A stretch of DNA of 64,000 nucleotides from an uncultured Flavobacteriaceae bacterium (GCA_934675205.1 CAKUPQ010000002.1:1-64000); one strand, 5' to 3'. Positions 18,101 to 27,797 are shown, numbered from the stretch's first letter. The notes: generated by a model not told the origin, from the letters alone. Translations and numbers: made by a program.

Positions 18101-18706
18101 ATGTTTGATGTGCTGATAATCGGAGGAGGAGTTGCAGGAGTTTCGTGTGCTTTAGTTTTGGGATCGGCTCACAAAAAAGTATTTGTACAGGACAAAAAAA
18201 TCGGAATCCTTACCCACCAAAGAGGAGGGAACCTCCAAGATGCTATTTTGAATAATGTATATGGAATCCCTTTCGGAAAATCAGGCTCGGAGGTAATGCA
18301 CGAAAGTTTAGAACATCTGAACAACTATTCTCATATCGAACAGATTCCGAATCAAAAAGTAATTGAGGTTATTCCGTTTAGCAATTATTATCAGGTGCGT
18401 ACCAATGATAATATTTACGAAGCTAAAATCGTGGTGGTTGCTGTCGGAGCATCAAATACATTTAACATTGAGGGATTGAATCAGTATGTCATTTCCCACA
18501 AAAAAACCATTCCCGAAAAAAACCGAATTCAGCTCACAAACGAAGACCACAAAGTTTCGGAAAACTTATATGTAGCAGGAGTTTTAGCAGGACACAGAAG
18601 CCAGGTTGCGATTGCATCGGGAAGCGGAGCATCAGTTGCAACGGATATTCTGACCCTTTGGAACAACGGAACGCAATCCCATTCACACGACAGTATCAGG
18701 AAATAG
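18101..18706 (+). CDS. Short FAD-binding thioredoxin-reductase-like protein
   Basis: 201 residues. The N-terminal dinucleotide fold VLIIGGGVAGVSCAL binds FAD ADP; the C-terminal LYVAGVLAGHRSQVAIASGSGASVA is the second FAD segment of thioredoxin-reductase-like proteins. The NADPH-binding domain and the CxxC redox pair that lie between these in true reductases are missing, so it is about 100 residues short. Either a specialised flavoprotein needing a partner reductant or a reduced derivative. Its stop is one base from that of the convergent glycosyltransferase gene. Confidence 0.82.
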   Translation: MFDVLIIGGGVAGVSCALVLGSAHKKVFVQDKKIGILTHQRGGNLQDAILNNVYGIPFGKSGSEVMHESLEHLNNYSHIEQIPNQKVIEVIPFSNYYQVRTNDNIYEAKIVVVAVGASNTFNIEGLNQYVISHKKTIPEKNRIQLTNEDHKVSENLYVAGVLAGHRSQVAIASGSGASVATDILTLWNNGTQSHSHDSIRK

Positions 18707-18707
18707 A

Positions 18708-19772
18708 TTACCTCTCTCCCGTAAAAACCCTAAACAAGTATTCCCAATTTGGTTTTGAAGATAAGTCTTCAAAACCTTTGTAAAGTCCGCTTTCGTTTAG
18801 CATTTCTATGTTGAATTTTTCTTGAATAGCATAAGGAGCAATGCCTTGTTTTTTGAGGCGTTTGGCTAAATATTCCTGTTCGGTTTGTCCGGGAGTCGGA
18901 ACGAAAAACGCTTTTTTCTGTAACTTAACCAAATCCATAAGTGTTGTATATCCCGAACGGGAAAGCACCATTTTACTTTGATTGATGGCTTGTTCCAATT
19001 CGCTTCCGTTCATAAAGTTATAGGAAGTTACGTTTCCTGCCGTTTCCGATTTTTGTTCGGGTTCGATTTTTCCTTTTACGAAAATTACGTTTCCGTTATA
19101 TCTTGAAAGTTGCTGGGTTATGATTTCTTCAAACATTGTCCGTTGGGGTTCGGGACCCGACAGGATAACAGCCAAATCATAGATTTCTTCACTATTTTTC
19201 TTTTCAAATCGGCTTAAAACTCCCAAGTATTTTATTTTGAGTTTTGTCTTTTTCAGATGTCCTAATTTCCCCGAAAGGTTTGGTTTTTTCTTTACATCAG
19301 GAACCCAACATTCCTTAAATTTTTTTATCCAGTTTTGATGAATAACACTCGTAAAATAGGTCGTTGTTCCCGAAAGAACATTGAGCTGATGCGTGATGAA
19401 AACAGACGGAATTTTTTTGCTCACTACTCCGAATCGGTTATCGGATATGATTCCGTTTATATCGTATTCTTTGATGATTTTTTCGGTTATTTTTTTTTCG
19501 GTTTGAACAGCTTTGAGCATTTTCGGAGCATTCAGAGCGATTTTCCATTTAAAGAATTTTCCTTTTTTGGCATATTTAATTTGATAGGACGGAAGTTCAA
19601 CAGCAGTCAGATTCGGAAATTCTTTTTTCAGTAGTTCGAGTGCATCTCCGTCTGAGGCCAAAACAGGATTAAAACCAAATTCTATCAATTTATTTACTAT
19701 CGGAACACATCTTGTCGAATGTCCTAAACCCCAATTAAGTGGAGCCACCAATATATTTTTTGTTGTAGTCAA
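18708..19772 (-). CDS. Glycosyltransferase, GT28/MurG-like fold
   Basis: 354 residues. LVAPLNWGLGHSTRCVPIVNKL at the N-terminus is the GT-B glycine/histidine loop; VILSGPEPQRT and MVLSRSGYTTLMDLV (MurG-like SRSGxxT) with PTPGQTEQEYLAKRL complete the donor site. It probably transfers a sugar to a lipid or surface polymer at the inner face of the membrane. The acceptor is unknown and no polysaccharide cluster surrounds it. Confidence 0.85.
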   Translation of the reverse strand: MTTTKNILVAPLNWGLGHSTRCVPIVNKLIEFGFNPVLASDGDALELLKKEFPNLTAVELPSYQIKYAKKGKFFKWKIALNAPKMLKAVQTEKKITEKIIKEYDINGIISDNRFGVVSKKIPSVFITHQLNVLSGTTTYFTSVIHQNWIKKFKECWVPDVKKKPNLSGKLGHLKKTKLKIKYLGVLSRFEKKNSEEIYDLAVILSGPEPQRTMFEEIITQQLSRYNGNVIFVKGKIEPEQKSETAGNVTSYNFMNGSELEQAINQSKMVLSRSGYTTLMDLVKLQKKAFFVPTPGQTEQEYLAKRLKKQGIAPYAIQEKFNIEMLNESGLYKGFEDLSSKPNWEYLFRVFTGER

Positions 19773-19859
19773 AACAGAAAATTAACTTTAAGACAAAGTA
19801 ACGGAGTTTTTTGTTCTTGTGATTATTTTCTACTTTTACCAAATAATTAATTTTTTGTT

Positions 19860-20534
19860 GTGGGAAGTAAAAATAAGTTAAAGCGTTTTAACGAAAACCA
19901 AACTTTTTCAAATGTAATCCAACCGACTCGGGAGGAAGTTATTTCGGATAATTTTCCGTTTAAAGGAAAATGGAATACCGATTATTTTGAGAATGACAAT
20001 CCGATAATTGTAGAACTCGGTTGTGGAAAAGGAGAATATACGGTTGAATTGGCTCAAAAATATCCGAATAAAAACTTTATCGGAATTGATATTAAGGGAG
20101 CAAGATTTTGGAGAGGAGCAAAAACAGCTGTTGAAGAAAACCTGAAAAATGTTGCTTTTGTACGAACTCAAATCGAACTTATCGAAAGTATTTTCGCAGA
20201 AAACGAAATTGACGAAATCTGGATTACGTTTCCTGATCCTCAAATCAAGTACAAACGCACCAAACACAGGCTTACTAACTCGGAATTTTTGCAACATTAC
20301 AAAAAAGTTCTCAAAAAAGACGGAGTTGTAAATTTGAAAACCGATAGCGAATTTATGCACGGTTACACACTTGGTTTGTTGCACGGAGCGGGACACGAAG
20401 TGTTGTATGCCAACCACAATGTTTATGTGAACGAAGGAGCTCCCGAAGTGGTTACTTCGATTCAGACGTTTTACGAAAAGCAATATTTGGAGCAGAACAA
20501 AGCCATTACTTATATCAAATTCAAAATCAAATAG
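19860..20534 (+). CDS. trmB: tRNA (guanine(46)-N7)-methyltransferase
   Basis: 224 residues starting at GTG, since no ATG fits and MGSKNKLKRF is the conserved flavobacterial N-terminus. IVELGCGKGEYTVELA is the S-adenosylmethionine loop, IGIDIKGARFWRGAKTA and WITFPDPQIKYKRTKHRL (PDPxxKxxHxxxR) are TrmB signatures. It makes m7G46 in tRNA. The stop codon is immediately followed by the ATG of the LysE-type gene, implying co-translation. Confidence 0.96.
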   Translation: MGSKNKLKRFNENQTFSNVIQPTREEVISDNFPFKGKWNTDYFENDNPIIVELGCGKGEYTVELAQKYPNKNFIGIDIKGARFWRGAKTAVEENLKNVAFVRTQIELIESIFAENEIDEIWITFPDPQIKYKRTKHRLTNSEFLQHYKKVLKKDGVVNLKTDSEFMHGYTLGLLHGAGHEVLYANHNVYVNEGAPEVVTSIQTFYEKQYLEQNKAITYIKFKIK

Positions 20535-21161
20535 ATGAATTATTTACTTCCTTTTTTTCTTGGGTTAGCCGTTACATTTATATCCACACTTTTGCCCGGA
20601 TTGATAAATATGACGGTTGCCAAAATCAGTCTGAAAGAAGGGAAATCAAGAGCTTTTGCACTGGGTTCGGGAGCAGGTTTAATAGTGTTTTTTCAGGCTT
20701 TGGTTGCTACGATTTTCGCACGATTTATCGACAAACGAACGGACATTAACTACTTGATTCAGGAAATCGGAATCGGTATTTTCTTGTTGTTGAGCATTTA
20801 TTTTTTCTTCTTTTCAAAAAAGAAAAAAATCAAAAAGGAAGAAGTCATCATAAGCAGTAAACGAAGTCATTTTTTGATGGGAATGTTTCTTTCCCTTATT
20901 AATGTGTTTCCGATTCCGTTTTATGTGATTTTGAGTATTACGTTGGGTTCGTACGGTTATTTTCAGTTTGACAAACCTTTTTTGGTTTTGTTTTCGTTGG
21001 GAGCATCACTCGGAGCAATGTCTGTTTTTTATATCTATGCGAATTTCATCAGAAAAATAGAATCCAAAGCAGAGTTTTTTATGAAAAACGTGAATTATCT
21101 TATCGGAAGCGTTACGCTTTTGATTGCTGTTTTGGGGATTGTCAAACTTATTAATGAATAA
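20535..21161 (+). CDS. LysE-type exporter family protein
   Basis: 208 residues with six membrane helices. TFISTLLPGLINMTVAKISLKEGKSRAF matches the start of the LysE/RhtB amino-acid exporter fold (PGP-like loop after helix one). A lysine-rich cytosolic loop (KKKKIKKEE) follows helix three. Likely exports small molecules across the inner membrane; substrate unknown. Directly abuts trmB. Confidence 0.82.
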   Translation: MNYLLPFFLGLAVTFISTLLPGLINMTVAKISLKEGKSRAFALGSGAGLIVFFQALVATIFARFIDKRTDINYLIQEIGIGIFLLLSIYFFFFSKKKKIKKEEVIISSKRSHFLMGMFLSLINVFPIPFYVILSITLGSYGYFQFDKPFLVLFSLGASLGAMSVFYIYANFIRKIESKAEFFMKNVNYLIGSVTLLIAVLGIVKLINE

Positions 21162-21166
21162 AATTT

Positions 21167-21300
21167 TCCCGCAGATTTCGCAGATTTTCGCAGACACATT
21201 ATTTTACATATTCAAAGACGTAAAGCAAGAAATATCTATAAGAAAAATTTTTGCAACTTTGTGAGATATTTATTTGCGAAAATCTGCTAAATCTGCGGGA
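21167..21300. repeat. Inverted repeat, CGCAGATTTCGC family, copy 2
   Basis: Two 26-base arms (21167-21192 and 21275-21300) are complementary with one mismatch, around an 82-base centre. The arms begin TCCCGCAGATTTCGCAG, the same unit as the repeat at 17805. It fills the gap before pabA. Confidence 0.88.
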
Positions 21301-21333
21301 GCTAAAAAAACAAACGAGAGCTAATAATCAAAA

Positions 21334-21906
21334 ATGAAGATTCTTTTATTAGACAATTATGACAGTTTTACATACAATCTGCTTCATTATTTAGAGGATT
21401 TGGGAGCGGAGGTTGAAGTGTTCAGAAATAACGAAATCGAAGTGGAAGATGCTAAAGATTTTGACAAAATCGTGCTTTCTCCCGGACCGGGAATTCCCGA
21501 GCAGGCAGGGATTTTAAAACCACTTATCAAAGAATATTCGGGTAAAAAACCAATTTTAGGGATTTGTTTAGGGCAACAAGCTATTGCAGAGGTTTTCGGA
21601 GGAAGTCTTGTACAGCTCAACGAAGTTGTTCACGGAGTTTCCACTCCGATAAATGTGGTGGTTGCTGATGAGGTTTTGTTTAAGGATTTACCTCAAAAAA
21701 TAGAAGTCGGACGTTATCATTCGTGGGTTGTGAATCCGAATGATTTTCCTGATGATTTGGAAGTTACTTCGGTTGATGAAAACGGAAACATTATGTCTTT
21801 ACGACATAAAAAGTATGCTATTCGTGCGGTTCAGTTCCACCCCGAATCTGTTATGACTCCTGACGGAATGAAAATGTTGGAAAATTGGCTTGAGACTGAA
21901 GATTGA
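21334..21906 (+). CDS. Glutamine amidotransferase subunit, aminodeoxychorismate/anthranilate synthase component II
   Basis: 190 residues. LLLDNYDSFTYNLLHYL start, nucleophile loop PILGICLGQQAIAEVFGG with Cys, RYHSWVV, and the AVQFHPES segment carrying the catalytic His-Glu show a class I amidotransferase of the TrpG/PabA type. It supplies ammonia from glutamine for making folate precursor or tryptophan. No component I gene is adjacent, so pabA or trpG cannot be chosen; an amphibolic subunit serving both is possible. Confidence 0.92.
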   Translation: MKILLLDNYDSFTYNLLHYLEDLGAEVEVFRNNEIEVEDAKDFDKIVLSPGPGIPEQAGILKPLIKEYSGKKPILGICLGQQAIAEVFGGSLVQLNEVVHGVSTPINVVVADEVLFKDLPQKIEVGRYHSWVVNPNDFPDDLEVTSVDENGNIMSLRHKKYAIRAVQFHPESVMTPDGMKMLENWLETED

Positions 21907-22043
21907 AAAAAGAATTGATATTGATTTTTGTCATTGCCATTGATTTTTGAAAACTGCGACTGAACACTAAAAATTCGTTAATGAATTTTTATATTCGTTT
22001 GAGTTTATTTATTTTTAGCCACTTATTAGATACTGATTATTAG

Positions 22044-25034
22044 ATGCGATATTTTTTAGCGATTTTATTTTTAGCGGTGATTTTTACGTTATTGGGTTCT
22101 GATGCGATTCGTCAAAATTCAGATAAGGATAATTTTATTTCGGAAGTTGTTTATACAGATACATTAAAGATTGTCGAGAAAGGCATCAATACATTTTTCC
22201 CAAAAACGGAAAGCCAAACCCGTTGGGTTGATAGCATGTATAATCAGATGACGATTGAGGAGAAAATCGGACAGCTTTTTATGGTTGCGGCCTATTCCAA
22301 CAAAGACGAAAACCACGCTTCAGATATTGATTCGCTTATTATCAATCAAAAAATCGGAGGGGTAATTTTTTTTCAAGGAGGCCCCGTTCGTCAAGCAAAT
22401 CTTACGAATCGTTTTCAGTCGAATGCGAAAATTCCGTTGTTTGTAGGGATTGACGCAGAGTGGGGATTAGCAATGCGTTTGGATTCGACCTATGCTTTTC
22501 CTTGGAATATGACTTTGGGAGCTGTTCAGGATTTGGATTTGATTGAGCAGGTCGGAAAAAATATGGCAAAACACAGCAGACGAATGGGAATCCATTTCAT
22601 TTTTGCACCTGTTGTTGATGTGAATACCAATCCTCAAAACCCGATTATCGGGAATCGTTCGTTTGGAGAAAATCCCGAAAACGTAACAGACAAAGCTATT
22701 GCCCTAACCAAAGGACTGCAAAGCGAAGGAGTTTTTGCAACTGCCAAGCATTTTCCCGGACACGGAGATACTGACCAAGATTCGCATCACACACTTCCGT
22801 CTGTGAATCATTCCATAGAGAGAATGAACGAGGTGGAATTGTATCCGTACAAAAAATTGTTCAAAGAAGGCTTGGCAAGTGTAATGGTAGCTCACCTGAA
22901 TGTTCCTGCATTTGAAACGAGAAATGGTTATCCGTCTTCGATTTCCAAAAATATTGTAACAGATTTGTTACAGAAAAAAATGAATTTCAAAGGACTTGTT
23001 TTTACCGATGCTTTGAATATGAAAGGAGCGAGTAACTTCAAAAGTCCGGGAGAAATTGATTTAGAGGCATTTTTGGCAGGAAATGATATTTTACTTTTCC
23101 CTGAAAATGTACCTGTTGCTGTCGAAAAATTCAAAGAGGCACTTTCAAACGGAAAACTATCTAAAAAGAGATTAGAACATTCGGTTAAAAAGATTCTGAA
23201 ATACAAATACAAAGCAGGACTTTACGACTGTCAATCGATAGATACGACACATTTGGTACAGCAATTAAACCGTTCAAAAGACGAAGCCTTGCATTACAAA
23301 TTAATGGAAAATGCTTTGACCGTCTTAAAAAATAAAAACGAAATTATTCCGATTCAAAACCTTGAAAATCAAAAAATTGCTTATGTGAAATTGGGAGATG
23401 ACAACGGAGATGATTTTGTGGAAGCTCTCAAAAAATATGCAGATATTACGGTTGTTGAAGATACTACGTTGAGCGAATTACAAACGAAATTAAAAGATTT
23501 TACGACTGTAATTATCGGTTATCACAAATCGAATGCAACTGCTTGGAGGAATCACAATTTTTCTACCAAAGATTTGACTTGGTTGTATGAAATTTCGAGA
23601 ACGAATAATGTGATTTTATCCGTTTTTGCAAAGCCTTATTCGCTTATGCAAGTACAGACTTTTGAGAATATCGAGGGGCTTGTGGTTTCGTATCAGAACA
23701 GCAAAATCGGACAGGAAGTTACAGCCAATCTGATTTTCGGGAGCAGTAATGCAAACGGAAAACTACCTGTTTCGGTCAATTCGGAATTTTCGGAGGGCTA
23801 CGGAATTCCAATCAAAAACATCAATCGTTTAGGCTTTGACATGCCCGAAAATGTCGGAATGAACTCTGCCATTCTCACCAATATCGACTTAATTGCTCAC
23901 GAGACAATTTCCAAAAACATAGCTCCCGGAATGCAGGTTTTGGTAGCTCGAAAAGGGAAGATCGTTTATCAAAAATCATTCGGATTTCATACTTACGACA
24001 ATGTAATTCCTGTCCAGAATTCTGATTTGTATGATGTGGCTTCGCTTACCAAAATTATGGCTACACTCCCAATGATTGTTAAGGATTTTGATAATGATAA
24101 TATTTCGCTAAATACCAAACTTTCGGAAATGTTGCCTGTTTTTGTCAATTCGGATAAAAAGGACATTACCTTTAAAGAAATGCTTACTCACAATTCCGGA
24201 TTTTTGGCTTGGATTCCGTTTTATAAATCGACTTTGGACAGCCTTACCCAACTTCCGAGCAATGCGATTTACAGCAAAACGTACAGTGAAGAATTTCCTG
24301 ACCAGGTGGCTGATAGTCTGTATATCCGAAAAGGGTATTCCGATGTGATTTTACAGCAGATTGCAGAGAGTAAACTGAACAAAAAAGAATATAAATATTC
24401 TGATTTTTCGTTTATCATTCTGAAAGAATATTTGGAAAAACAAACGGGAAAAACACTCGATGTTTTGACGTATGAAAATTACTACAAACCACTCGGAATG
24501 TATCGAACGACTTATAATCCGTTGCGAAAGTTTAATAGAAATGAAATTGTTCCGACAGAAGACGATACCTATTACAGGCATCAGGTTTTACAAGGATATG
24601 TTCACGACCAAGCAGCTGCAATGCAGGGAGGAGTGGCAGGACATGCAGGAATTTTCTCCAATTCGCTTGATGTGGCAAAAATAATGCAATTATATCTGCA
24701 AAAAGGAACTTATGGAAATGTGGAATATTTCTCGGAAAATACTTTCGACAAATTTAATTCTCTGTATTACGATTTGAAAAAAAACCGCAGAGGATTAGGA
24801 TTTGACAAACCGACAGGAAATGGTAAAGGTACAACCTGCGATTGTGTTTCTATGGAGAGCTTCGGACATACCGGATTTACGGGAACCATGGCTTGGGCTG
24901 ACCCGAAAACCGAAACGATTTTTGTGTTTTTGTCCAATCGGACTTTTCCTGATTCCAATGCACCGAATTTACTTTCGAAGGAAAATATCAGAGGTAGGAT
25001 TCAGGAAGTTATCAGTAAGGCTATAATTGAGTGA
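22044..25034 (+). CDS. GH3 N-acetylglucosaminidase (NagZ-type) fused to class C beta-lactamase-like serine hydrolase
   Basis: 996 residues. An N-terminal hydrophobic segment targets it to the envelope. The GH3 catalytic domain (about 70-400) carries KHFPGHGDT near residue 236, the NagZ signature with its catalytic His, plus GIHFIFAPVVDV and AHLNVPA. A GH3 C-terminal domain (about 410-600) follows. Residues about 620-985 form an AmpC/PBP-like domain with the SxxK nucleophile SLTK (about 666), YSD (about 784) and HTG (about 940). The pair of activities points to peptidoglycan recycling or wall remodelling in the periplasm. Stand-alone unit. Confidence 0.93.
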   Translation: MRYFLAILFLAVIFTLLGSDAIRQNSDKDNFISEVVYTDTLKIVEKGINTFFPKTESQTRWVDSMYNQMTIEEKIGQLFMVAAYSNKDENHASDIDSLIINQKIGGVIFFQGGPVRQANLTNRFQSNAKIPLFVGIDAEWGLAMRLDSTYAFPWNMTLGAVQDLDLIEQVGKNMAKHSRRMGIHFIFAPVVDVNTNPQNPIIGNRSFGENPENVTDKAIALTKGLQSEGVFATAKHFPGHGDTDQDSHHTLPSVNHSIERMNEVELYPYKKLFKEGLASVMVAHLNVPAFETRNGYPSSISKNIVTDLLQKKMNFKGLVFTDALNMKGASNFKSPGEIDLEAFLAGNDILLFPENVPVAVEKFKEALSNGKLSKKRLEHSVKKILKYKYKAGLYDCQSIDTTHLVQQLNRSKDEALHYKLMENALTVLKNKNEIIPIQNLENQKIAYVKLGDDNGDDFVEALKKYADITVVEDTTLSELQTKLKDFTTVIIGYHKSNATAWRNHNFSTKDLTWLYEISRTNNVILSVFAKPYSLMQVQTFENIEGLVVSYQNSKIGQEVTANLIFGSSNANGKLPVSVNSEFSEGYGIPIKNINRLGFDMPENVGMNSAILTNIDLIAHETISKNIAPGMQVLVARKGKIVYQKSFGFHTYDNVIPVQNSDLYDVASLTKIMATLPMIVKDFDNDNISLNTKLSEMLPVFVNSDKKDITFKEMLTHNSGFLAWIPFYKSTLDSLTQLPSNAIYSKTYSEEFPDQVADSLYIRKGYSDVILQQIAESKLNKKEYKYSDFSFIILKEYLEKQTGKTLDVLTYENYYKPLGMYRTTYNPLRKFNRNEIVPTEDDTYYRHQVLQGYVHDQAAAMQGGVAGHAGIFSNSLDVAKIMQLYLQKGTYGNVEYFSENTFDKFNSLYYDLKKNRRGLGFDKPTGNGKGTTCDCVSMESFGHTGFTGTMAWADPKTETIFVFLSNRTFPDSNAPNLLSKENIRGRIQEVISKAIIE

Positions 25035-25097
25035 TTTGTAGAGCTTATCAACATTTAAAGTTGTGTTAATTCTACCAACAAATATAAATTTGGTCTG

Positions 25098-25105
25098 TAC
25101 CTTTG
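25098..25105 (+). promoter_or_regulatory. -7 promoter element of the TlpA-like gene
   Basis: TACCTTTG matches TAnnTTTG, 22 bases before the ATG. No TTTG is seen at normal -33 spacing. Confidence 0.5.
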
Positions 25106-25127
25106 AAAGAATTGAAAGAAAAAAGAA

Positions 25128-25667
25128 ATGAAATTAGTTAGATTTTTATTTTTTGGAATTGTATTGTTGTTGGTTTCTTGTAAAAAAGATGAAACGTTGG
25201 TTGTGGACAGGATTAATGCAACTCCGAAAGAGGTTTTTGAATATAACGAAACCAAGATTCCCTATTATGATTTTGACGAATTTGAGAAGTTTCTGAACAT
25301 TAAAGATGATGAGGTTTATGTAGTAAATTTTTGGGCTACGTGGTGTGTTCCTTGTGTGGAAGAATTACCTCATTTTGAGTCTGTTAATACTACGTACAAG
25401 CATAAGGGAGTGAATGTTTTGTTGGTTTCTTTAGACAAAGCAAAAGATGTTGAAACCCGATTATTTCCGTTTATGGAAAAGCACGATATTCGTTCGGAGG
25501 TTCTTATTTTGAATGATTCAAAAGCTAATTCTTGGATTGACAGAGTTGACCCGCATTGGTCAGGCGCTATCCCAATTACGATTATTTACAACAAAGACAA
25601 AAGACGGTTTTACGAAAGAACGTTTAACCTGAACGAACTTAAAAACGAAGTCGAGAAGTTTTTGTAG
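25128..25667 (+). CDS. TlpA-like thioredoxin-fold lipoprotein
   Basis: 179 residues. Lipobox LLVSC sets lipid attachment at Cys18. The thioredoxin fold holds VNFWATWCVPCVEELPHF, with redox Cys73 and Cys76, and a cis-proline region near GAIPIT. It probably reduces or reshuffles disulphides outside the inner membrane, as TlpA/ResA proteins do in cytochrome maturation or oxidative defence. Followed by a 20-bp inverted repeat that may end transcription. Confidence 0.92.
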   Translation: MKLVRFLFFGIVLLLVSCKKDETLVVDRINATPKEVFEYNETKIPYYDFDEFEKFLNIKDDEVYVVNFWATWCVPCVEELPHFESVNTTYKHKGVNVLLVSLDKAKDVETRLFPFMEKHDIRSEVLILNDSKANSWIDRVDPHWSGAIPITIIYNKDKRRFYERTFNLNELKNEVEKFL

Positions 25668-25680
25668 TCAGGTTGTGTAA

Positions 25681-25744
25681 GTTACGAAGTTATGAGGTTA
25701 TGTAGTGATATAGGTTGAATTTTTTAACCTCAGAACTTCGTAAC
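25681..25744. repeat. Inverted repeat, GTTACGAAGTTATGAGGTTA family
   Basis: Arms 25681-25700 and 25725-25744 are complementary with one mismatch; a third partial unit (TAACCTCATAACTT then T-run) follows to about 25758. It may serve as terminator of the TlpA-like gene. Confidence 0.85.
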
Positions 25745-25788
25745 CTCATAACTTTTTTATACTTTTACTGCTTTCAATTTTGTTAATT

Positions 25789-26271
25789 ATGACTACATAC
25801 AAAGCAACGGTAAATAAAACCGATACTTTTGATTTAAACGAAACTTCTGTCGGAAATTTAGATGCGGTTTCGGTTGGAAATTCAGAATTTCACGTACTTA
25901 AAGACAATCGTTCATACAGGGCTGAAATAACCCAATCCGATTTTTTATCAAAAAACTATACCGTAAAAGTAAACGGAAATACTTACGAAGTAAATCTTGC
26001 TGATTCGTTGGATTTGCTCATCAAAGAAATGGGATTTGAAGTTGGTGCTGCCAAACAGGTCAATGCTATCAAAGCTCCGATGCCCGGATTGGTTTTGGAA
26101 ATAAGCGTCGAAATCGGGCAAGAAGTGCAGGAAGGCGACAACCTTTTGATTCTCGAAGCGATGAAAATGGAAAACAGCTTTAGTTCTCCAAGAGCCGGAA
26201 TCATCAAATCTATTGCTGTAAACAAAGGACAAGCTGTTGATAAGGGACAACTCTTAATAGAATTCGAATAA
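25789..26271 (+). CDS. Biotin carboxyl carrier protein of an acyl-CoA carboxylase
   Basis: 160 residues from the ATG at 25789. The C-terminal biotinyl domain contains EAMKMENSF, with biotin on about Lys126; APMPGLVLEISVEIGQEV is the matching first half. The N-terminal about 85 residues are a linker domain typical of Bacteroidota carriers found beside AccC and a carboxyltransferase. It carries CO2 as carboxybiotin between the two enzymes encoded downstream. Confidence 0.94.
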   Translation: MTTYKATVNKTDTFDLNETSVGNLDAVSVGNSEFHVLKDNRSYRAEITQSDFLSKNYTVKVNGNTYEVNLADSLDLLIKEMGFEVGAAKQVNAIKAPMPGLVLEISVEIGQEVQEGDNLLILEAMKMENSFSSPRAGIIKSIAVNKGQAVDKGQLLIEFE

Positions 26272-26357
26272 TAGTTATTGGTTGTCAGTTATCGGTTATT
26301 AGTTGTTAGAAAACAACTTTGAACCTTAAACTTTAAACCTTAAACAAATCAATCTAA

Positions 26358-27797
26358 ATGAAAAAAATATTAGTAGCCAATAGAGGAGAAATTGCATTAC
26401 GAGTTATGCAAACGGCTCAAAAAATGGGAATCAAAACCGTTGCGGTTTATTCCACAGCAGACAGAAATGCACCTCACGTTAAATTTGCTGATGAGGCAGT
26501 TTTGATTGGAGAGGCTCCGTCAAATCAGTCGTATTTGTTGGGAGATAAAATCATCAAAGTCTGCAAAGAATTGGGAGTGGACGGAATCCATCCCGGATAC
26601 GGATTTTTATCCGAAAATGCCGATTTTGCCGAAAAAGCCGAGCAAAACGGAATTACCTTTATAGGACCTCGTTCTAAAGCTATCCGGATTATGGGAAGTA
26701 AACTTGCTGCAAAAGAAGCGGTTAAAGCATACAATATTCCGATGGTTCCGGGTCTTGACCAAGCCATTACGGACGTTGCTAAAGCCAAACAAGTAGCCAA
26801 AGAAATCGGTTTTCCGATTCTGATAAAGGCTTCTGCAGGAGGTGGAGGAAAAGGAATGAGAGTCGTTGAAAAAGACGAAGAATTTGAGGGGCAAATGCAG
26901 AGAGCCATTTCTGAGGCAACTTCAGCTTTTGGGGACGGTTCGGTTTTTATCGAAAAATATGTGGGTTCTCCAAGGCACATCGAAATTCAGGTTTTGGCAG
27001 ACACTCACGGAAACGTAGTTCACTTGTTTGAAAGGGAATGTAGCGTTCAGAGAAGACATCAAAAAGTGGTTGAAGAAGCACCTTCTGCTGTGCTTACTCC
27101 TGAAATCCGTCAGGCAATGGGAGAAGCAGCTGTGAAAGTGGCAAAGGCTTGTGATTATGTCGGAGCAGGAACTGTGGAGTTTTTGTTGGACGAAAACAAA
27201 AATTTCTATTTTCTCGAAATGAATACCCGTTTGCAGGTGGAACATCCTGTAACCGAAATGATTACGGGAGTGGATTTGGTTGAAATGCAAATCCGAGTGG
27301 CAAGGGGAGAAGTTTTACCAATAAAACAGGAAAATTTAACGATTAAAGGACACGCTTTGGAACTTCGTGTATATGCAGAAGACCCGTTGAGTGATTTTTT
27401 ACCGAGTATCGGACATTTATCGGTTTATGAAATTCCAAGCGGAAAAGGAATCCGGGTGGATAACGGAATCGAACAGGGAATGGACGTTCCGATTTATTAC
27501 GACCCGATGTTGGCAAAGCTGATTTCCTACGGAAAAAACAGGGAAGAGGCTTTACAGATTATGCTTAAAGCTATCGAAGATTACAAAGCGGAGGGAATTT
27601 TTACAACACTTCCGTTCGGGAAATTTGTATTTGAACACGAGGCTTTCAGAAGTGGAGATTTCGATACGCATTTTGTAAAAAAATATTACAATGCCGATTT
27701 ACTGAAAGAAGAAATTTCAAAAGAAACAGAAATTGCAGCTCTTGTGGCTTTCAAACAATATTTAGAGGATAAAAAAATGGTAAGATTACCGAATTAA
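26358..27797 (+). CDS. accC: Biotin carboxylase subunit
   Basis: 479 residues, beginning ILVANRGEIALRVMQTAQ. The ATP-grasp segment KASAGGGGKGMRVV and the FLEMNTRLQVEHPVTE active-site motif are intact. It carboxylates biotin on the carrier protein using ATP and bicarbonate. It shares the unit with the carrier (86 bases upstream) and, after an unrelated small gene, the carboxyltransferase. Short repeats of GGTTATCAGTT and TTAAACTTTAAACC type fill the gap in front. Confidence 0.96.
   Translation: MKKILVANRGEIALRVMQTAQKMGIKTVAVYSTADRNAPHVKFADEAVLIGEAPSNQSYLLGDKIIKVCKELGVDGIHPGYGFLSENADFAEKAEQNGITFIGPRSKAIRIMGSKLAAKEAVKAYNIPMVPGLDQAITDVAKAKQVAKEIGFPILIKASAGGGGKGMRVVEKDEEFEGQMQRAISEATSAFGDGSVFIEKYVGSPRHIEIQVLADTHGNVVHLFERECSVQRRHQKVVEEAPSAVLTPEIRQAMGEAAVKVAKACDYVGAGTVEFLLDENKNFYFLEMNTRLQVEHPVTEMITGVDLVEMQIRVARGEVLPIKQENLTIKGHALELRVYAEDPLSDFLPSIGHLSVYEIPSGKGIRVDNGIEQGMDVPIYYDPMLAKLISYGKNREEALQIMLKAIEDYKAEGIFTTLPFGKFVFEHEAFRSGDFDTHFVKKYYNADLLKEEISKETEIAALVAFKQYLEDKKMVRLPN

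Noticed and set aside
26525..26980. Long minus-strand frames within accC
   Set aside because: accC is unambiguous; these are shadows of its frame.
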